NCBI RefSeq assembly: GCF_005503445.1
Contig: NZ_SCOH01000005.1
Coordinates: forward strand, 123,542-187,541
Direction of reading: 5' to 3'
Source: Chitinivorax sp. B
Lineage (GTDB): Bacteria > Pseudomonadota > Gammaproteobacteria > Burkholderiales > SCOH01
Length of the DNA: 64,000 nucleotides
A program made the position numbers and the translations under genes. Below the pieces are notes generated by a model. The model had not been told where the DNA came from. It was given only the letters and a program-made list of their open reading frames with translations, and ran no database searches. Below are positions 28,870 through 38,965 of the stretch, one piece after another (position 1 is the first letter of the stretch; the number at the start of each line of letters is the position of its first letter).

Positions 28870-29211
28870 ATGTCTCCTACACTACAAACCGTTTTATTAC
28901 TCTCGGCGTCCAACGTGTTCATGACGTTTGCCTGGTACGGCCACCTCAAAGACATGTCCAGCAAGCCCTGGATTATCGCCGCGCTGGCCAGTTGGGGTAT
29001 CGCCTTGTTCGAATACCTGTTGCAGGTGCCTGCAAATCGCATCGGCCACACCACGCTCAGCCTGTCGCAGTTGAAGATCATTCAAGAAGTCATCTCACTG
29101 ACCGTCTTTGTCCCCTTTGCAGTGTTCTATATGCAGCAACCGTTCAAATGGGATTATGTGTGGGCTGCCATGTGCATTCTGGGTGCGGTGTACTTCATGT
29201 TCCGGGCGTAA
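28870..29211 (+). CDS. DUF486 small membrane protein (DMT-like)
   Basis: A 113-residue inner-membrane protein with four hydrophobic segments, of the DUF486 family related to small drug/metabolite transporters. The opening LLLSASNVFMTFAWYGHLK and the FAVFYMQQPFKWDYVWAAMCILGAVYFMF ending are the family's hallmarks. Transport substrate unknown. It faces away from the TPR gene and precedes glnS by about 100 bp on the same strand. Confidence 0.88.
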   Translation: MSPTLQTVLLLSASNVFMTFAWYGHLKDMSSKPWIIAALASWGIALFEYLLQVPANRIGHTTLSLSQLKIIQEVISLTVFVPFAVFYMQQPFKWDYVWAAMCILGAVYFMFRA

Positions 29212-29313
29212 CCACTGGCCATTGCGCATGACCAGTCCACGACACAAAACCGTTCCTCTACTGTTTTAGGTTAAAATCCCGCTTTTACACGATATTCTCC
29301 AATTCCTCGCATT

Positions 29314-31005
29314 ATGAGCAGCGACAACACAACGCCCGTCATTTCCAATTTCATCCGTTCGATCATCGACGACGATCTCGCCACGGGTAAGCACAAAGGC
29401 ATCATCACCCGCTTCCCGCCTGAGCCGAACGGTTATCTACATGTTGGCCATGCCAAATCCATCTGCCTGAATTTCGGGCTGGCGGAAGACTATCAGGGCC
29501 AATGCAACCTGCGTTTCGATGACACCAACCCTGAAAAAGAATCGGTTGAGTATGCCGAATCCATCCAGGCTGATATCAAATGGCTGGGTTACCAGTGGAA
29601 TGGCGAAGTAAAGTGGGCTTCCGATTATTTTGATCGGCTCTATGATTTGGCCGAAGAACTGATCCGTGCCGGCAAGGCTTATGTATGCGAGTTAACTGCA
29701 GAACAAATGCGCGAATATCGCGGCAATTTTTCCGAGCTCGGCAAGAATAGCCCTTACCGCGATCGCAGTGTAGATGAGAACCTTGATTTGTTCCGCCGCA
29801 TGAAGGCAGGGGAATTCCCTGACGGCAGCAAAACCTTGCGCCTGAAAATCGACATGACTTCGCCCAACCTGAACCTGCGCGATCCGGTGTTCTATCGAAT
29901 CCGCCGTGCACACCACATCCGTACTGGCGACAAGTGGTGCATCTATCCAATGTATGACTACACCCATTGCATCTCGGATGCCATCGAACACATCACCCAT
30001 AGCCTGTGCACATTGGAGTTCGAGGCACATCGTCCATTATATGACTGGGTGCTGGATAACATCAGTATTGGATGTCACCCTCAGCAGATCGAATTTTCCC
30101 GTGCCGAATTGCTTTATGCCGTCACTTCCAAGCGCAAGCTGAATCAATTGGTAACCGAAGGCCTGGTAACCGGCTGGGATGATCCTCGCATGCCGACCAT
30201 ATCTGGCATGCGTCGTCGTGGCTATAGTCCGGCTGGTATTCGCTTGTTTGCACAACGTTGTGGTGTCTCCAAGAGCGAAAACGTCATGGACTATTCGGTA
30301 CTGGAAGGTGCTGTACGTGAGACGCTGGAGGCCGAAGACCCGCGCGTCATGGCAGTGCTGGACCCAATCAAGGTCACGCTGACCAACTTTGAACCAGGTG
30401 TCACCAGCTACCGTTCCGCACCGTTCCACCCACACCACCCAGAATTCGGTGAGCGCGATGTGACAATTTCGCCAGTCATCTATATCGAACGGGATGACTT
30501 TGCCGAAGTGCCGCCAGCAGGCTGGCAGCGCCTGACACCGGGTGGCGAAGTACGGCTGCGCTACAGCTATGTGATGAAATGCGACGAGGTAATCAAGGAT
30601 GCCGACGGTCGTGTCATTGAGCTGAAATGCTCACTGGACCCGGCGACCCTCGGACAGAATCCAGTTGGCCGCAAGGTCAAAGGCGTGATTCATTGGGTAT
30701 CTGCTGAACATGCTGTCGAGGCGGAGGTGCGCCTGTATGACCGACTGTTCACCGTCGAGCGCCCAGATGCTGTACGTGGCGACGACGGCGAATATGTCGA
30801 TTTCAAACAGTTCATCAATCCGAACTCATTGAAAGTGGTCACTGGCTATATCGAGGCATGCGTAAAGGATGCCGTACCTGAAACCCGTTATCAGTTCGAA
30901 CGCATTGGCTATTTTGTGACCGACCGCTACGATCACCAGCCGGGTAGCAAGCTGGTGTTCAACCGTACCGTTGGCCTGAAAGATTCATGGGCCAAGCAAA
31001 ACTGA
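29314..31005 (+). CDS. glnS: Glutaminyl-tRNA synthetase
   Basis: Class I synthetase charging tRNA-Gln with glutamine. The 563-residue protein carries the HIGH motif as [15 protein letters not shown] (about 33-47) and the KMSKS counterpart as VTSKRKL (about 272), where threonine replaces the more usual methionine. [19 protein letters not shown] and the C-terminal anticodon-binding barrel are typical of bacterial GlnRS acquired by beta/gammaproteobacteria. A clear terminator follows. Single-gene unit. Confidence 0.97.
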   Translation: MSSDNTTPVISNFIRSIIDDDLATGKHKGIITRFPPEPNGYLHVGHAKSICLNFGLAEDYQGQCNLRFDDTNPEKESVEYAESIQADIKWLGYQWNGEVKWASDYFDRLYDLAEELIRAGKAYVCELTAEQMREYRGNFSELGKNSPYRDRSVDENLDLFRRMKAGEFPDGSKTLRLKIDMTSPNLNLRDPVFYRIRRAHHIRTGDKWCIYPMYDYTHCISDAIEHITHSLCTLEFEAHRPLYDWVLDNISIGCHPQQIEFSRAELLYAVTSKRKLNQLVTEGLVTGWDDPRMPTISGMRRRGYSPAGIRLFAQRCGVSKSENVMDYSVLEGAVRETLEAEDPRVMAVLDPIKVTLTNFEPGVTSYRSAPFHPHHPEFGERDVTISPVIYIERDDFAEVPPAGWQRLTPGGEVRLRYSYVMKCDEVIKDADGRVIELKCSLDPATLGQNPVGRKVKGVIHWVSAEHAVEAEVRLYDRLFTVERPDAVRGDDGEYVDFKQFINPNSLKVVTGYIEACVKDAVPETRYQFERIGYFVTDRYDHQPGSKLVFNRTVGLKDSWAKQN

Positions 31006-31051
31006 CCCAATGAGCCAGTGGACGCCTTGGGCGACGCTGCAATAGACTGTG

Positions 31052-31076
31052 AGCCGGCCTTTTAAGCCGGCTTTTT
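31052..31076 (+). terminator. Rho-independent terminator after glnS
   Basis: Stem AGCCGGC/GCCGGCT (31052-31058 with 31066-31072) with a 7-nt loop, followed by TTTTC on the plus strand, 46 bp after the glnS stop. Confidence 0.9.
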
Positions 31077-31108
31077 CATTCCTTTGCAGTGTCACGAAAG
31101 CCAGAATA

Positions 31109-32854
31109 ATGAAGCGTACACTCATTACCCTTAGCCTTACCGCACTAATACCTGCTGCCAGCTGGGCACAGAATCAAGACTGGATCAAAACCAGCGACCG
31201 ATACACCCAACCCATCCTGGAGATGAACAGTCGTTATCATCCTGAAATGGCGTCACTCGATGGCTTGGAAGCCTTTGACACCCAGATCGTCGATCTACAG
31301 CCCAATCTTGATCAACGACGGGAGCGCGATCTCAAAAAGGCGTTGACGACCCTCGCCAACGCTGACAAGACTGAGCGCGACCCACGCGTCAAACAGGATC
31401 TGATGATCCTGACTCGACGCCTGCAACAGGATTTGACGGGAAACCAGCTTTTTCGCACCCACTTGATTCCCTACATCAACGTATCGGAAAACATCTTTCA
31501 TGGGTTGGAAGCATTGTTGCAGGAACAAAACCAACCGAACCGTAAGCAACGAGCCGTCGAGCGACTGAAACGCTATGCTGGACTGATACCGGGTAACCAG
31601 CCCTTGGTAGAACTGGCCAAGGCTCGTACCCAGGAAACCTTCAAACAGCCGGGTTTGATCGGTCCTTATCGCGATGATCTATTACAAGGAATGGGTAACA
31701 CACAACGGTATCTGGATGGGATTGCCGACCTGTTCAAGACTGCCAAGCTGACCGGCTGGGAAGCCGCCCATGCCCAGCTTGCCCAGCAATTGAAAGATTA
31801 CGACGGGTGGTTGAAAACCAACCTGCTGCCCAAGACTCGACGCCAAGCACAGCTACCACCAGCACTGTATGCATTCCGGTTGAAGGCAAATGGTGTGGAT
31901 CTGACTCCCTCTGAGCTGATTGAACGTTCCACCGCCAGTTTTCTGGAAATCCGTGACGAAATGCAAGCACTGGCCGACCAGATCGCAAATGAACGCAAGC
32001 TGCCCAACAAGGACTACCGGGAAGTATTGCGGGTGCTGTTGGCAGAAACCCTGCCAAATGACCAGGTCTTGCCGCATTACCAGCAGCGGCTACGCACGAT
32101 TGAGGCAATCATCCGTCGGGAACGTATTCTCAGCCTGCCGGAACGCGATGCGATCATCCGTCTTTCCACAGAGGCCGAAGCCGCAGCCGTACCTTCTGCA
32201 CAAATGAAGCCACCTCGGCTGATCGGCAATACGGGGGAGCGAGGAGAATTCCTGATCCCACTGCGTAATCCCAATGCCAAGAGCGGGGCTGACACCAGCG
32301 ACGATCTGAATCCTTCTGCATCCTGGACCTTGACCGCCCACGAGGCCCGCCCCGGCCATGAATTGCAGTTTACCCGCATCGTTGAAAACGGAGTTTCGCT
32401 GGCCCGTGGCCTGTTTGCAAATGACACAGCCAACATCGAAGGGTGGGCATTGTATAGCGAAGCATTGATACGACCTTACATGCCACCAGAAGGCCAGCTG
32501 TTGTCACTGAAGGATCGCATGTTGCGTATTGCACGTGGCTTCCTTGACCCCATGGTCAATACTGGCCAGATCACCCCGGACCAGGCCAAGGATTTCCTGA
32601 TGAAAGAAGTACTGATTTCCGAAGCCTTTGCCCAACAGGAAGCCGACCGCTATGCCTTCCGTGACCCAGGCCAAGCCACATCCTACTATCATGGGTATCT
32701 GAAACTGCGGGCACTGCGTCATCAAACCGAGTTCAAGCTGGGTAAGCGTTTTGATCAGCAAGCTTTCCATGATTTCATTCTGGCGCAGGGGCTGTTGCCA
32801 CCTGATCAATTGACCGATGCTGTCCGCAAAGACTTCATCCCGCGTTTTCAGTAA
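31109..32854 (+). CDS. Exported DUF885-family putative metallopeptidase
   Basis: A 581-residue protein with a signal peptide (MKRTLITLSLTALIPAASWA) and the DUF885 fold, thought to be zinc carboxypeptidase-like. The likely metal/catalytic motif HEARPGHELQ starts at His411, and a second conserved region is NIEGWALYSEALIRPY, together with EADRYAFRDPGQATSYYHGYLKL near the C-terminus. The start at 31109 follows the glnS terminator; a longer frame would run through that hairpin. Peptide degradation in the periplasm is inferred from the family, whose biochemistry is poorly known. Confidence 0.88.
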   Translation: MKRTLITLSLTALIPAASWAQNQDWIKTSDRYTQPILEMNSRYHPEMASLDGLEAFDTQIVDLQPNLDQRRERDLKKALTTLANADKTERDPRVKQDLMILTRRLQQDLTGNQLFRTHLIPYINVSENIFHGLEALLQEQNQPNRKQRAVERLKRYAGLIPGNQPLVELAKARTQETFKQPGLIGPYRDDLLQGMGNTQRYLDGIADLFKTAKLTGWEAAHAQLAQQLKDYDGWLKTNLLPKTRRQAQLPPALYAFRLKANGVDLTPSELIERSTASFLEIRDEMQALADQIANERKLPNKDYREVLRVLLAETLPNDQVLPHYQQRLRTIEAIIRRERILSLPERDAIIRLSTEAEAAAVPSAQMKPPRLIGNTGERGEFLIPLRNPNAKSGADTSDDLNPSASWTLTAHEARPGHELQFTRIVENGVSLARGLFANDTANIEGWALYSEALIRPYMPPEGQLLSLKDRMLRIARGFLDPMVNTGQITPDQAKDFLMKEVLISEAFAQQEADRYAFRDPGQATSYYHGYLKLRALRHQTEFKLGKRFDQQAFHDFILAQGLLPPDQLTDAVRKDFIPRFQ

Positions 32855-32925
32855 CACCACCTGCAACCTGCCCATGCGGCGGGTTGCAGCCATCGTCAAC
32901 ATGATTCGCGAAAGGAGCACCCGTC

Positions 32926-33444
32926 ATGCGCCCGGTCAGCCTGTTCATTGCCACCAGTCTGGATGGCTATATCGCACGTGAAGATGGCCGTGTCGACTGG
33001 CTGTTTGCAGATCAGGATTACGGCTATACAGCCTTCTATGAACGCGTTGATACGGTGTTGATGGGTCGCCACACTTGGCAGCAACTGAAAAGCTTTGGCG
33101 ATTATCCCTATGCCGGCAAGCAAGGAGTTGTATTCTCCCACCGTCTGGCTGGGGTGGACGACCCTGATGTCAGTTTCATCATTGATCCGGTCGATACCTG
33201 GCTACGCGAGGCCCGGCAACAGGAGGGTGGAACAATCTGGCTGGTAGGCGGTGCCAAACTGGTGGATAGTTGTCTGCAGGCAGATCTGATCGACGAATTC
33301 ATTCTGTCGGTACACCCGGTGATTTTGGGTGATGGCATCCCGCTGTTTCGTCCTGGCCATCGATCCCTTCCGTTGCAACTGGTCAGTCAGGAGTCATTTG
33401 ATACCGGGTTGGTGCAACTGACTTATCAGCGTCGGCGCGAGTGA
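32926..33444 (+). CDS. Dihydrofolate reductase-fold protein (RibD C-terminal type)
   Basis: A 172-residue NADPH-dependent reductase-like protein of the RibD_C/YwjB group, fold of dihydrofolate reductase. Typical elements: SLDGYIAREDGRVDWL near the N-terminus, VLMGRHTWQQL, the NADPH loop GGTIWLVGGAKLVDSCL, and SVHPVILGDGIPLF. GAAAGGAG-like sequence lies upstream of the ATG. It stands alone, 71 bp after the DUF885 gene. The physiological substrate is unknown; stand-alone members are not riboflavin enzymes as far as known. Confidence 0.87.
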   Translation: MRPVSLFIATSLDGYIAREDGRVDWLFADQDYGYTAFYERVDTVLMGRHTWQQLKSFGDYPYAGKQGVVFSHRLAGVDDPDVSFIIDPVDTWLREARQQEGGTIWLVGGAKLVDSCLQADLIDEFILSVHPVILGDGIPLFRPGHRSLPLQLVSQESFDTGLVQLTYQRRRE

Positions 33445-33453
33445 CTTAAGGTC

Positions 33454-33472
33454 GAGGCACTGGCAGTGCCTC
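33454..33472 (+). terminator. Hairpin after RibD-like gene
   Basis: GAGGCACT/AGTGCCTC, 8-bp stem with a 3-nt loop, 10 bp after the stop codon. The following sequence is pyrimidine-rich with a TTTTT run 16 bp further on. Probable terminator. Confidence 0.6.
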
Positions 33473-34044
33473 TCTCTAATACCCCTCATTTTTCCCTTCA
33501 TCACCTACCCATCAAGCCAGGTAGATGGTGTGGCAGCATCCATTCCACCGTGCCTACCATCACTCCATGACCTGCACTGCAATCATTCAAAGCCATATTC
33601 AGACGATCTCATGTCCGTATAAGCAATTGACCGGAAAAGAGGCATGAGCGCTCAAAAGTCACATGGTACTGTTGGTCAGCCAACCTATTCTTCATTCCGT
33701 CACACTCTTGTCAAAAATCCCCATACATACGTCGATTTAGTGCAATACCCGGCTAATGCAATCCGCCATATTTCCGCACATAGTCAGTCAGTTACGATGT
33801 GATGCATTCCCCTCATCCATTCAATTGCCTGCAGATTTGACGAGAATGCCGATATCGTCAAATACAGATATATACGGCGAAGCCGACGGGGTTTAACTAC
33901 ACACCACCGTCACATCCGCTGGGCGATCAGTCGCCCGGTATGTTCTGAAGGGCATCTGGACAAGCCTGGGGTTTCATGACTAGGACAATGAGCGCCAGAT
34001 TCAAGACAGTGCCCGGATATGTAAACAATGATAGGAGCTTGATG
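33473..34044. other. 570-bp intergenic region before the collagenase gene
   Basis: I see no supported gene. Sequence is mixed in composition without strong repeats. It presumably holds the collagenase promoter and a long 5' leader; an AGGAG ribosome site closes it at 34033-34037. An upstream in-frame ATG at 33976 is considered non-used. Confidence 0.5.
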
Positions 34045-36336
34045 ATGTTGACGCCCCCGTTTACCCGCCGTTTGCTGCTGGTGTTGCTGGCAACTGCCGG
34101 CTCCAGCAGTTTCGCTTTTGCTGCCGGCCCACAGGACCATGCCGATGAACACCGCCATGAGCGCCTTACCCAAGCTGCCCCACCCCATCAGCGCCAATCG
34201 CTTCCACCAAGCGACGCCCAGATCCGCTTCAATCTACCCGCTTCCACCAAACCTCGTCTGGATCTGGTACCGACTCAACAGGCACATCGGTTGACCGCCC
34301 CGACCACCGAGTGTAGTGATCTGGAAAAGATGGCAGCGTACAGTGGCACAGCACTGGCTGACTATGTAGCCAACCTGCCTGATGTCGAATGTACCTATGG
34401 TCTGTTCTCTGCTACCAGTAGCCAGGAAACACGCATCTATACACAAGATAACCTGCATGCGGTCGCCAATCGGCTCGCGCTGGAAGCAGCTCGTTACGAC
34501 AATACCAGCCGTGCCCTGGCCAATCTGGTGCTATATCTGCGGGCAGGCTACTACCTGGCTGCGGGCGATGCCAACCGAGCTCCACCCACCAGCGTCCGCG
34601 ATATCGTACGGCCCGCTTTGGCTCAGCTGATGGACAAGCCGTCACTGTTTCAGCCCAATGCCAAGGCTCGCAGTACAGCCAGCGAGGTGATGAAACTGAT
34701 CACCAATATGTATGACGAGGGCTATTTTCTACCCAGAGTCAAACAATGGATCATCCAGTTGACCAACTCACCCGCCAATCCCAATGCCAGTGATATGTTC
34801 AGCACTTATGAGGCCGACGCTGGCTATACCGGATTGCTGACCATTCTGTATTACGCCCACTGGCGACCCGATGCCAAGCCCATTCTGTTACAGGATGACA
34901 GCTATGCGACGGCCTTATACAACTTCCTGCAACAAAACAAGCTGGCCCTGCTGGCCAACAAGAAAGCCTATCAACTCAGCGATACGGCCAATGAACTGTT
35001 CCGCTTCATGCAACATGATGTGATGAAACCCCGTGTCAAGCCGATGCTGAAAGGCATTCTGGCTGGCAGTAGCATGACCGGACCAGACAGCCTGTTATGG
35101 ATTGCTGCTGCAAAAGGTGTGGATTACTACGACAAAGCCAACTGTGCCGAATATGGCACCTGCAATTTCCAAGACAAATTGATCGATGCCGTCCTGCCAA
35201 ACCGTTACACCTGCAGTCCAACCATCCGCATCATGGCGCAGGACATGAACACAGAGCAGATGCAGGCCAGCTGCGCGGCATTGGGGGCAGAGGAAAACTA
35301 TTTCCATACCATGTTGCGCACTCAGCGCAAGCCGGTTGCCAACGACAACAACACATCGCTGGAAGTGGTGGTGTTTGACGATTACACCAACTATGACAAA
35401 TACGCCGGTCCGATCTTTGATATCTCCACCAACAACGGCGGCATGTATCTGGAAGGCAATCCCGCCACACCAGGCAACCAGGCCCGTTTCATCGCGCATG
35501 AGGCCTCCTGGATGCGCCCCCAGTTCAGCATCTGGAACCTGGAGCATGAATACGTCCATTATCTGGATGGCCGTTTCAATATGTATGGCGATTTTGGTGA
35601 TTCCACCCAGAAACCCAGCGTCTGGTGGATTGAAGGTATCGGTGAATACCTGTCGCTGCGCAACAACAACCAGAAGGCCATCGACGCCACCCGCAGCGGC
35701 ACCTACCGTCTAAGCCAGATTTTTGGCAATACCTACTCAATGAGCGACTACGTCACCCGAGCCTATCGCTGGGGCTACATGGCGACCCGCTTCATGATGG
35801 AACGGCACCGCAGTGATGTGGACAATGCTCTGGCACGCTTCCGAGTGGGCGATTACATCGGTTATCAGAATCTGATGAATCAGATCGGCACCCGTTACGA
35901 CAACGAATTTGCCACCTGGGTGCAGCAAGCCACAACGGATGGTGAACCGCCGATACCCGGCGATCTGCCGGACTGTAATACCAACAAGCAGCTGGAAAAT
36001 GGCTGCATGATCCGTGATATCGGCAGCAACATGGTGAAATACCTCACCCTATGGGTACCGGAAGGCGCCACCAATCTGTCTGTCCGTGTCAGTGGTGGTA
36101 CAGGCAATGCCGATGCCTACCTGGGCATCAACGTTTGGCCCAGCCCACGTCACTATCACTATCGCTCGACCAATCAAGGAAACGAGGAATCCTTCAACAT
36201 TGCCAACCCGGCTGGTGGCAGATGGCACTACCTGGCATTGATGGCAACCAAGCCGTTTGCGGGGGTCACCGTCTCAGCCAGCTTCAATACCCCAAGCACA
36301 ATCAACCTGGCCACACAAAACGTGCAATCGCGTTGA
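34045..36336 (+). CDS. Secreted M9-family collagenase
   Basis: A 763-residue secreted zinc protease of the Vibrio/Clostridium collagenase family that would cut native collagen or related structural protein. Signal peptide: MLTPPFTRRLLLVLLATAGSS with cleavage after FAFA. The N-terminal activator region (about 80-400) is followed by the peptidase domain with HEYVH (501-505) and the third ligand in WWIEGIGEYLS about 25 residues on. A C-terminal PPC-like beta domain (about 655-755) probably aids secretion or binding. AGGAG seven bases upstream favours ATG 34045 (34042 is also possible). The PAS-AraC gene downstream may regulate it. Confidence 0.93.
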   Translation: MLTPPFTRRLLLVLLATAGSSSFAFAAGPQDHADEHRHERLTQAAPPHQRQSLPPSDAQIRFNLPASTKPRLDLVPTQQAHRLTAPTTECSDLEKMAAYSGTALADYVANLPDVECTYGLFSATSSQETRIYTQDNLHAVANRLALEAARYDNTSRALANLVLYLRAGYYLAAGDANRAPPTSVRDIVRPALAQLMDKPSLFQPNAKARSTASEVMKLITNMYDEGYFLPRVKQWIIQLTNSPANPNASDMFSTYEADAGYTGLLTILYYAHWRPDAKPILLQDDSYATALYNFLQQNKLALLANKKAYQLSDTANELFRFMQHDVMKPRVKPMLKGILAGSSMTGPDSLLWIAAAKGVDYYDKANCAEYGTCNFQDKLIDAVLPNRYTCSPTIRIMAQDMNTEQMQASCAALGAEENYFHTMLRTQRKPVANDNNTSLEVVVFDDYTNYDKYAGPIFDISTNNGGMYLEGNPATPGNQARFIAHEASWMRPQFSIWNLEHEYVHYLDGRFNMYGDFGDSTQKPSVWWIEGIGEYLSLRNNNQKAIDATRSGTYRLSQIFGNTYSMSDYVTRAYRWGYMATRFMMERHRSDVDNALARFRVGDYIGYQNLMNQIGTRYDNEFATWVQQATTDGEPPIPGDLPDCNTNKQLENGCMIRDIGSNMVKYLTLWVPEGATNLSVRVSGGTGNADAYLGINVWPSPRHYHYRSTNQGNEESFNIANPAGGRWHYLALMATKPFAGVTVSASFNTPSTINLATQNVQSR

Positions 36337-36500
36337 AACTGGCTGGGGGCTTTCCTACACTGCCAACAGTGCAAATCCGCTGTTGGCAGTGGTATTGATC
36401 GCTCAGCAACCAATTGCCTCGATATTCGCAGAAAGACACACATCTAGGCTGATCGCAGCCCAGAAGCTTCATGCCACAGCCAGATGCCCAGGAGACCCCC

Positions 36501-37274
36501 ATGCCAATCCAGCTGGATACCCATTCGCCTACACGTCATGTGGTATCCGATCTTCGCGACACCCTGTTTGTACAAACCCTGTTTGATCGATTGCCGGATA
36601 TTGTCTTCTCGGTCAAAGATACAGCGGGACGTTATGTCGCCATGAGCGAAGCCTGTGTCGAACGTTGTGGCTTACGCCACAAACGCGATGCCATCGGCAA
36701 AACTGCTCATGACCTGTTCCCCGCCCATATGGCAGACCGTTACACGGCACAGGATCGCATTGTCTTTTCGCAAAACTGTCCAATCGTCGACAACCTTGAT
36801 CTGACGGTCTATAACAACCGACTGCCTGGTTGGTGCCTTTCCAATAAGGAACCTGTTTTTGACCGGACTGGTCAGTTGATCGGCCTGGTCTGCCTCTCCA
36901 AAGACCTGACCGAACTTAGCCGCGACGGCTTGGTAGACGAACATTTCGCCCAAACCATTGATTTCATCCAGTCCAACTACCACCGCCACCTGCCGCTGGA
37001 AGAACTCTCCGAACTGTCCGGCCTCTCCATTGCTCAACTCGACCGCCGCATGAAACGTGTTTTTCAGATGAGTACCGGCCATTTCGTCCGCAAAACCCGT
37101 CTGGATGCCGCCACCCACGCACTGGTCTACACAACGTTACCCATTGCCGATATTGCAGTTGATTGTGGATTCTTCGACCAAAGCGCGTTGACGCGACAAT
37201 TGCGACAAATGACTGGGATGAGCCCACGGGAATATCGACTGGTGATGCGTGAAGGTACAGCCCAACAGAAGTAA
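36501..37274 (+). CDS. PAS-domain AraC-family transcriptional regulator
   Basis: A 257-residue regulator with an N-terminal PAS domain (about 25-140; LPDIVFSVKDTAGRYVAMSEA, GQLIGLVCLSKDLTEL) and a C-terminal AraC-type double helix-turn-helix (about 150-250; LPLEELSELSGLSIAQLDRRMKRVF, IADIAVDCGFFDQSALTRQLRQ, MSPREYR). AGGAG six bases before ATG 36501 sets the start. The PAS sensor could bind a small ligand or heme. It lies 164 bp downstream of the collagenase gene on the same strand. Target genes are not evident. Confidence 0.9.
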   Translation: MPIQLDTHSPTRHVVSDLRDTLFVQTLFDRLPDIVFSVKDTAGRYVAMSEACVERCGLRHKRDAIGKTAHDLFPAHMADRYTAQDRIVFSQNCPIVDNLDLTVYNNRLPGWCLSNKEPVFDRTGQLIGLVCLSKDLTELSRDGLVDEHFAQTIDFIQSNYHRHLPLEELSELSGLSIAQLDRRMKRVFQMSTGHFVRKTRLDAATHALVYTTLPIADIAVDCGFFDQSALTRQLRQMTGMSPREYRLVMREGTAQQK

Positions 37275-37423
37275 TCAAACGCTGGCGGCCCTGTTTCACG
37301 CCAGCCAGAACAGAACCATTCCGGCACGTGAAGTAGTCGCTCACAAGGCAATCCAGTGAGACTGTGGCAACGATTCCCTGACACCGCCGAAACACCAAAC
37401 GTCTGGCCATGACAAGCAACATA

Positions 37424-37936
37424 TCAACCCTGACCGGATTCCAGTGCAATCAACAGTCGTGACAAATGTACATCCAGTAAGGCCAGATCGGCCGGTTCGA
37501 TTGACGCCAGGATTCGTCGTTCATTCTCCACATGTGCTTCCACTGCACGGTTGATCAATGCTAGGCCCGCATCGGTCAACTGTACCATCAGGCTGCGCGC
37601 ATCATCACGGTTTGCGAAGCGTTGAACCAGACCACGGCCTTCCAGCCCTTTCAGGCGATGTGTCATCGTTCCGGAAGTCACCATCAAAGCGGCGAGTAAT
37701 GTCGTCGGCGCCAAGCTGTACGGTGCACCCGAGCGCCGCAAAGTCGCCAGCACATCAAATTCCCACCCGGTCAATCCAAAAGTCGAAAAGGTAGCGTCCA
37801 GCCGACGTTGCAACAAGGCGGAACAGCGCTTGACCCGCCCAATCGGCCCCATCGGACTGACATCGAGATCCGGGCGCTCCTGACGCCATTGCGCCAGAAT
37901 CGCATCAACGGCATCACCAGAATGATCCGTATTCAT
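37424..37936 (-). CDS. MarR-family transcriptional repressor
   Basis: A 170-residue winged-helix regulator. The pattern LTGWEFDVLATLRRSGAPYSLAPTTLLAALMVTSGTMTHRLKGLEGRGLVQR (about 55-106) and the wing NRDDARSLMVQLTDAG are diagnostic of MarR. It is divergent from an EamA transporter and a nitroreductase gene, with two nearly identical palindromes in the shared promoter, so it very likely represses both directions and responds to an aromatic or electrophilic ligand (inference from the family). Confidence 0.92.
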   Translation of the reverse strand: MNTDHSGDAVDAILAQWRQERPDLDVSPMGPIGRVKRCSALLQRRLDATFSTFGLTGWEFDVLATLRRSGAPYSLAPTTLLAALMVTSGTMTHRLKGLEGRGLVQRFANRDDARSLMVQLTDAGLALINRAVEAHVENERRILASIEPADLALLDVHLSRLLIALESGQG

Positions 37937-37950
37937 TTTTCCACTCCAAT

Positions 37951-37968
37951 TATCTTGAATTCAAGATA
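37951..37968. promoter_or_regulatory. MarR-type operator 1
   Basis: TATCTTGAATTCAAGATA is a perfect 18-bp palindrome 15 bp upstream of the marR start codon. Its form (TTGAATTCAA core) is typical of MarR operators. It recurs exactly 40 bp away. Confidence 0.8.
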
Positions 37969-37990
37969 TTTCTGTTATACTCGTCCATAT

Positions 37991-38008
37991 TACCTTGAAT
38001 TCAAGATA
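37991..38008. promoter_or_regulatory. MarR-type operator 2
   Basis: TACCTTGAATTCAAGATA matches operator 1 in 17 of 18 positions and lies 5 bp before the first ATG of the EamA gene. Centre-to-centre spacing of 40 bp, close to four helical turns, places both on one DNA face. Confidence 0.8.
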
Positions 38009-38013
38009 TCTGG

Positions 38014-38913
38014 ATGACTGCCATGCCGAAACAGGTTGTTTGGACAGATGTACTGCTGACTGCGTTAGCCCCCACCATCTGGGGTTCCACCTTTATCGTT
38101 ACGACCGAGCTGTTACCGCCGGATCGCCCCTTCATCGCTGCCCTGTTACGTACCTTACCGGCCGGACTGCTACTGACACTTTATAGCCGACATCGCCCCA
38201 AACCGAATGAATGGGGACGCCTGCTTACCTTAGCGGCACTGAACATCGGCTTCTTTCAGGCATTTCTGTTTGTCGCCGCCTATCGACTCCCTGGCGGACT
38301 GGCCGCAGTGGTCGGTGCAATCCAGCCGATGCTGGTGATGGGGTTGGCATGGGGACTGGATCGACACCGGCCAGCCCAGCTGGCTATTGGCGCCGCCATA
38401 CTAGGGATTGGTGGCATGGCAGCCTTGCTTCTGTCACCAGGGTCCATATGGGACCCACTAGGCATCACCGTGGCACTTGCAGGCTCAGCATGCATGGCCA
38501 CCGGCACCTATCTGGCACGGCGCTGGCAATCCAGTTTACCCGTATTGGCTTTTACCGGTTGGCAGTTACTGATGGGGGGATTGATGCTGACCCCACTGGC
38601 TTGGCTCGTTGACCCACCACTGCCCACGCTCGGTATTACCCATATCTTGGGTTACACCTATCTATCTGTATTCGGTGCGCTGCTGGCTTATGCGCTGTGG
38701 TTTCGCGGCATTGCCCGTCTATCCCCGGTGGCCGTGTCCTCACTGGGGCTGTTGAGCCCGGTAACCGCCGTGGTACTTGGCTGGATGCTGCTTGACCAAA
38801 CCATGCGTGGCTTGTCGCTGATCGGACTGGCCACTGTATTAGGCAGCATTGTGGCAGTGCAATGGGCTACTCACGCACCACGGCAGTCCAGTTCAACGCA
38901 GCATAGATATTGA
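38014..38913 (+). CDS. EamA/DMT-family membrane transporter
   Basis: A 299-residue inner-membrane protein with ten hydrophobic segments in two EamA repeats (about 10-145 and 155-290); TIWGSTFIVTT and SLGLLSPVTAVVLGWMLLDQTMRG are characteristic. Members export metabolites or drugs. The ATG at 38014 is used here; ATG 38023, three codons later and eight bases after GGA, is equally plausible. Divergent from marR and followed after 52 bp by a nitroreductase, forming a MarR-controlled unit that probably exports or detoxifies a small aromatic compound. Confidence 0.88.
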   Translation: MTAMPKQVVWTDVLLTALAPTIWGSTFIVTTELLPPDRPFIAALLRTLPAGLLLTLYSRHRPKPNEWGRLLTLAALNIGFFQAFLFVAAYRLPGGLAAVVGAIQPMLVMGLAWGLDRHRPAQLAIGAAILGIGGMAALLLSPGSIWDPLGITVALAGSACMATGTYLARRWQSSLPVLAFTGWQLLMGGLMLTPLAWLVDPPLPTLGITHILGYTYLSVFGALLAYALWFRGIARLSPVAVSSLGLLSPVTAVVLGWMLLDQTMRGLSLIGLATVLGSIVAVQWATHAPRQSSSTQHRY

Positions 38914-38965
38914 TACCCATCCTGCCTGTTTCCAACCCTTATCCGTCATTCCAATGGAGGTACCC

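Noticed and set aside
33976..34044. Upstream ATG extension of the collagenase
   Set aside because: It would bury the signal peptide; AGGAG at 34033-34037 points to the ATG at 34042 or 34045.
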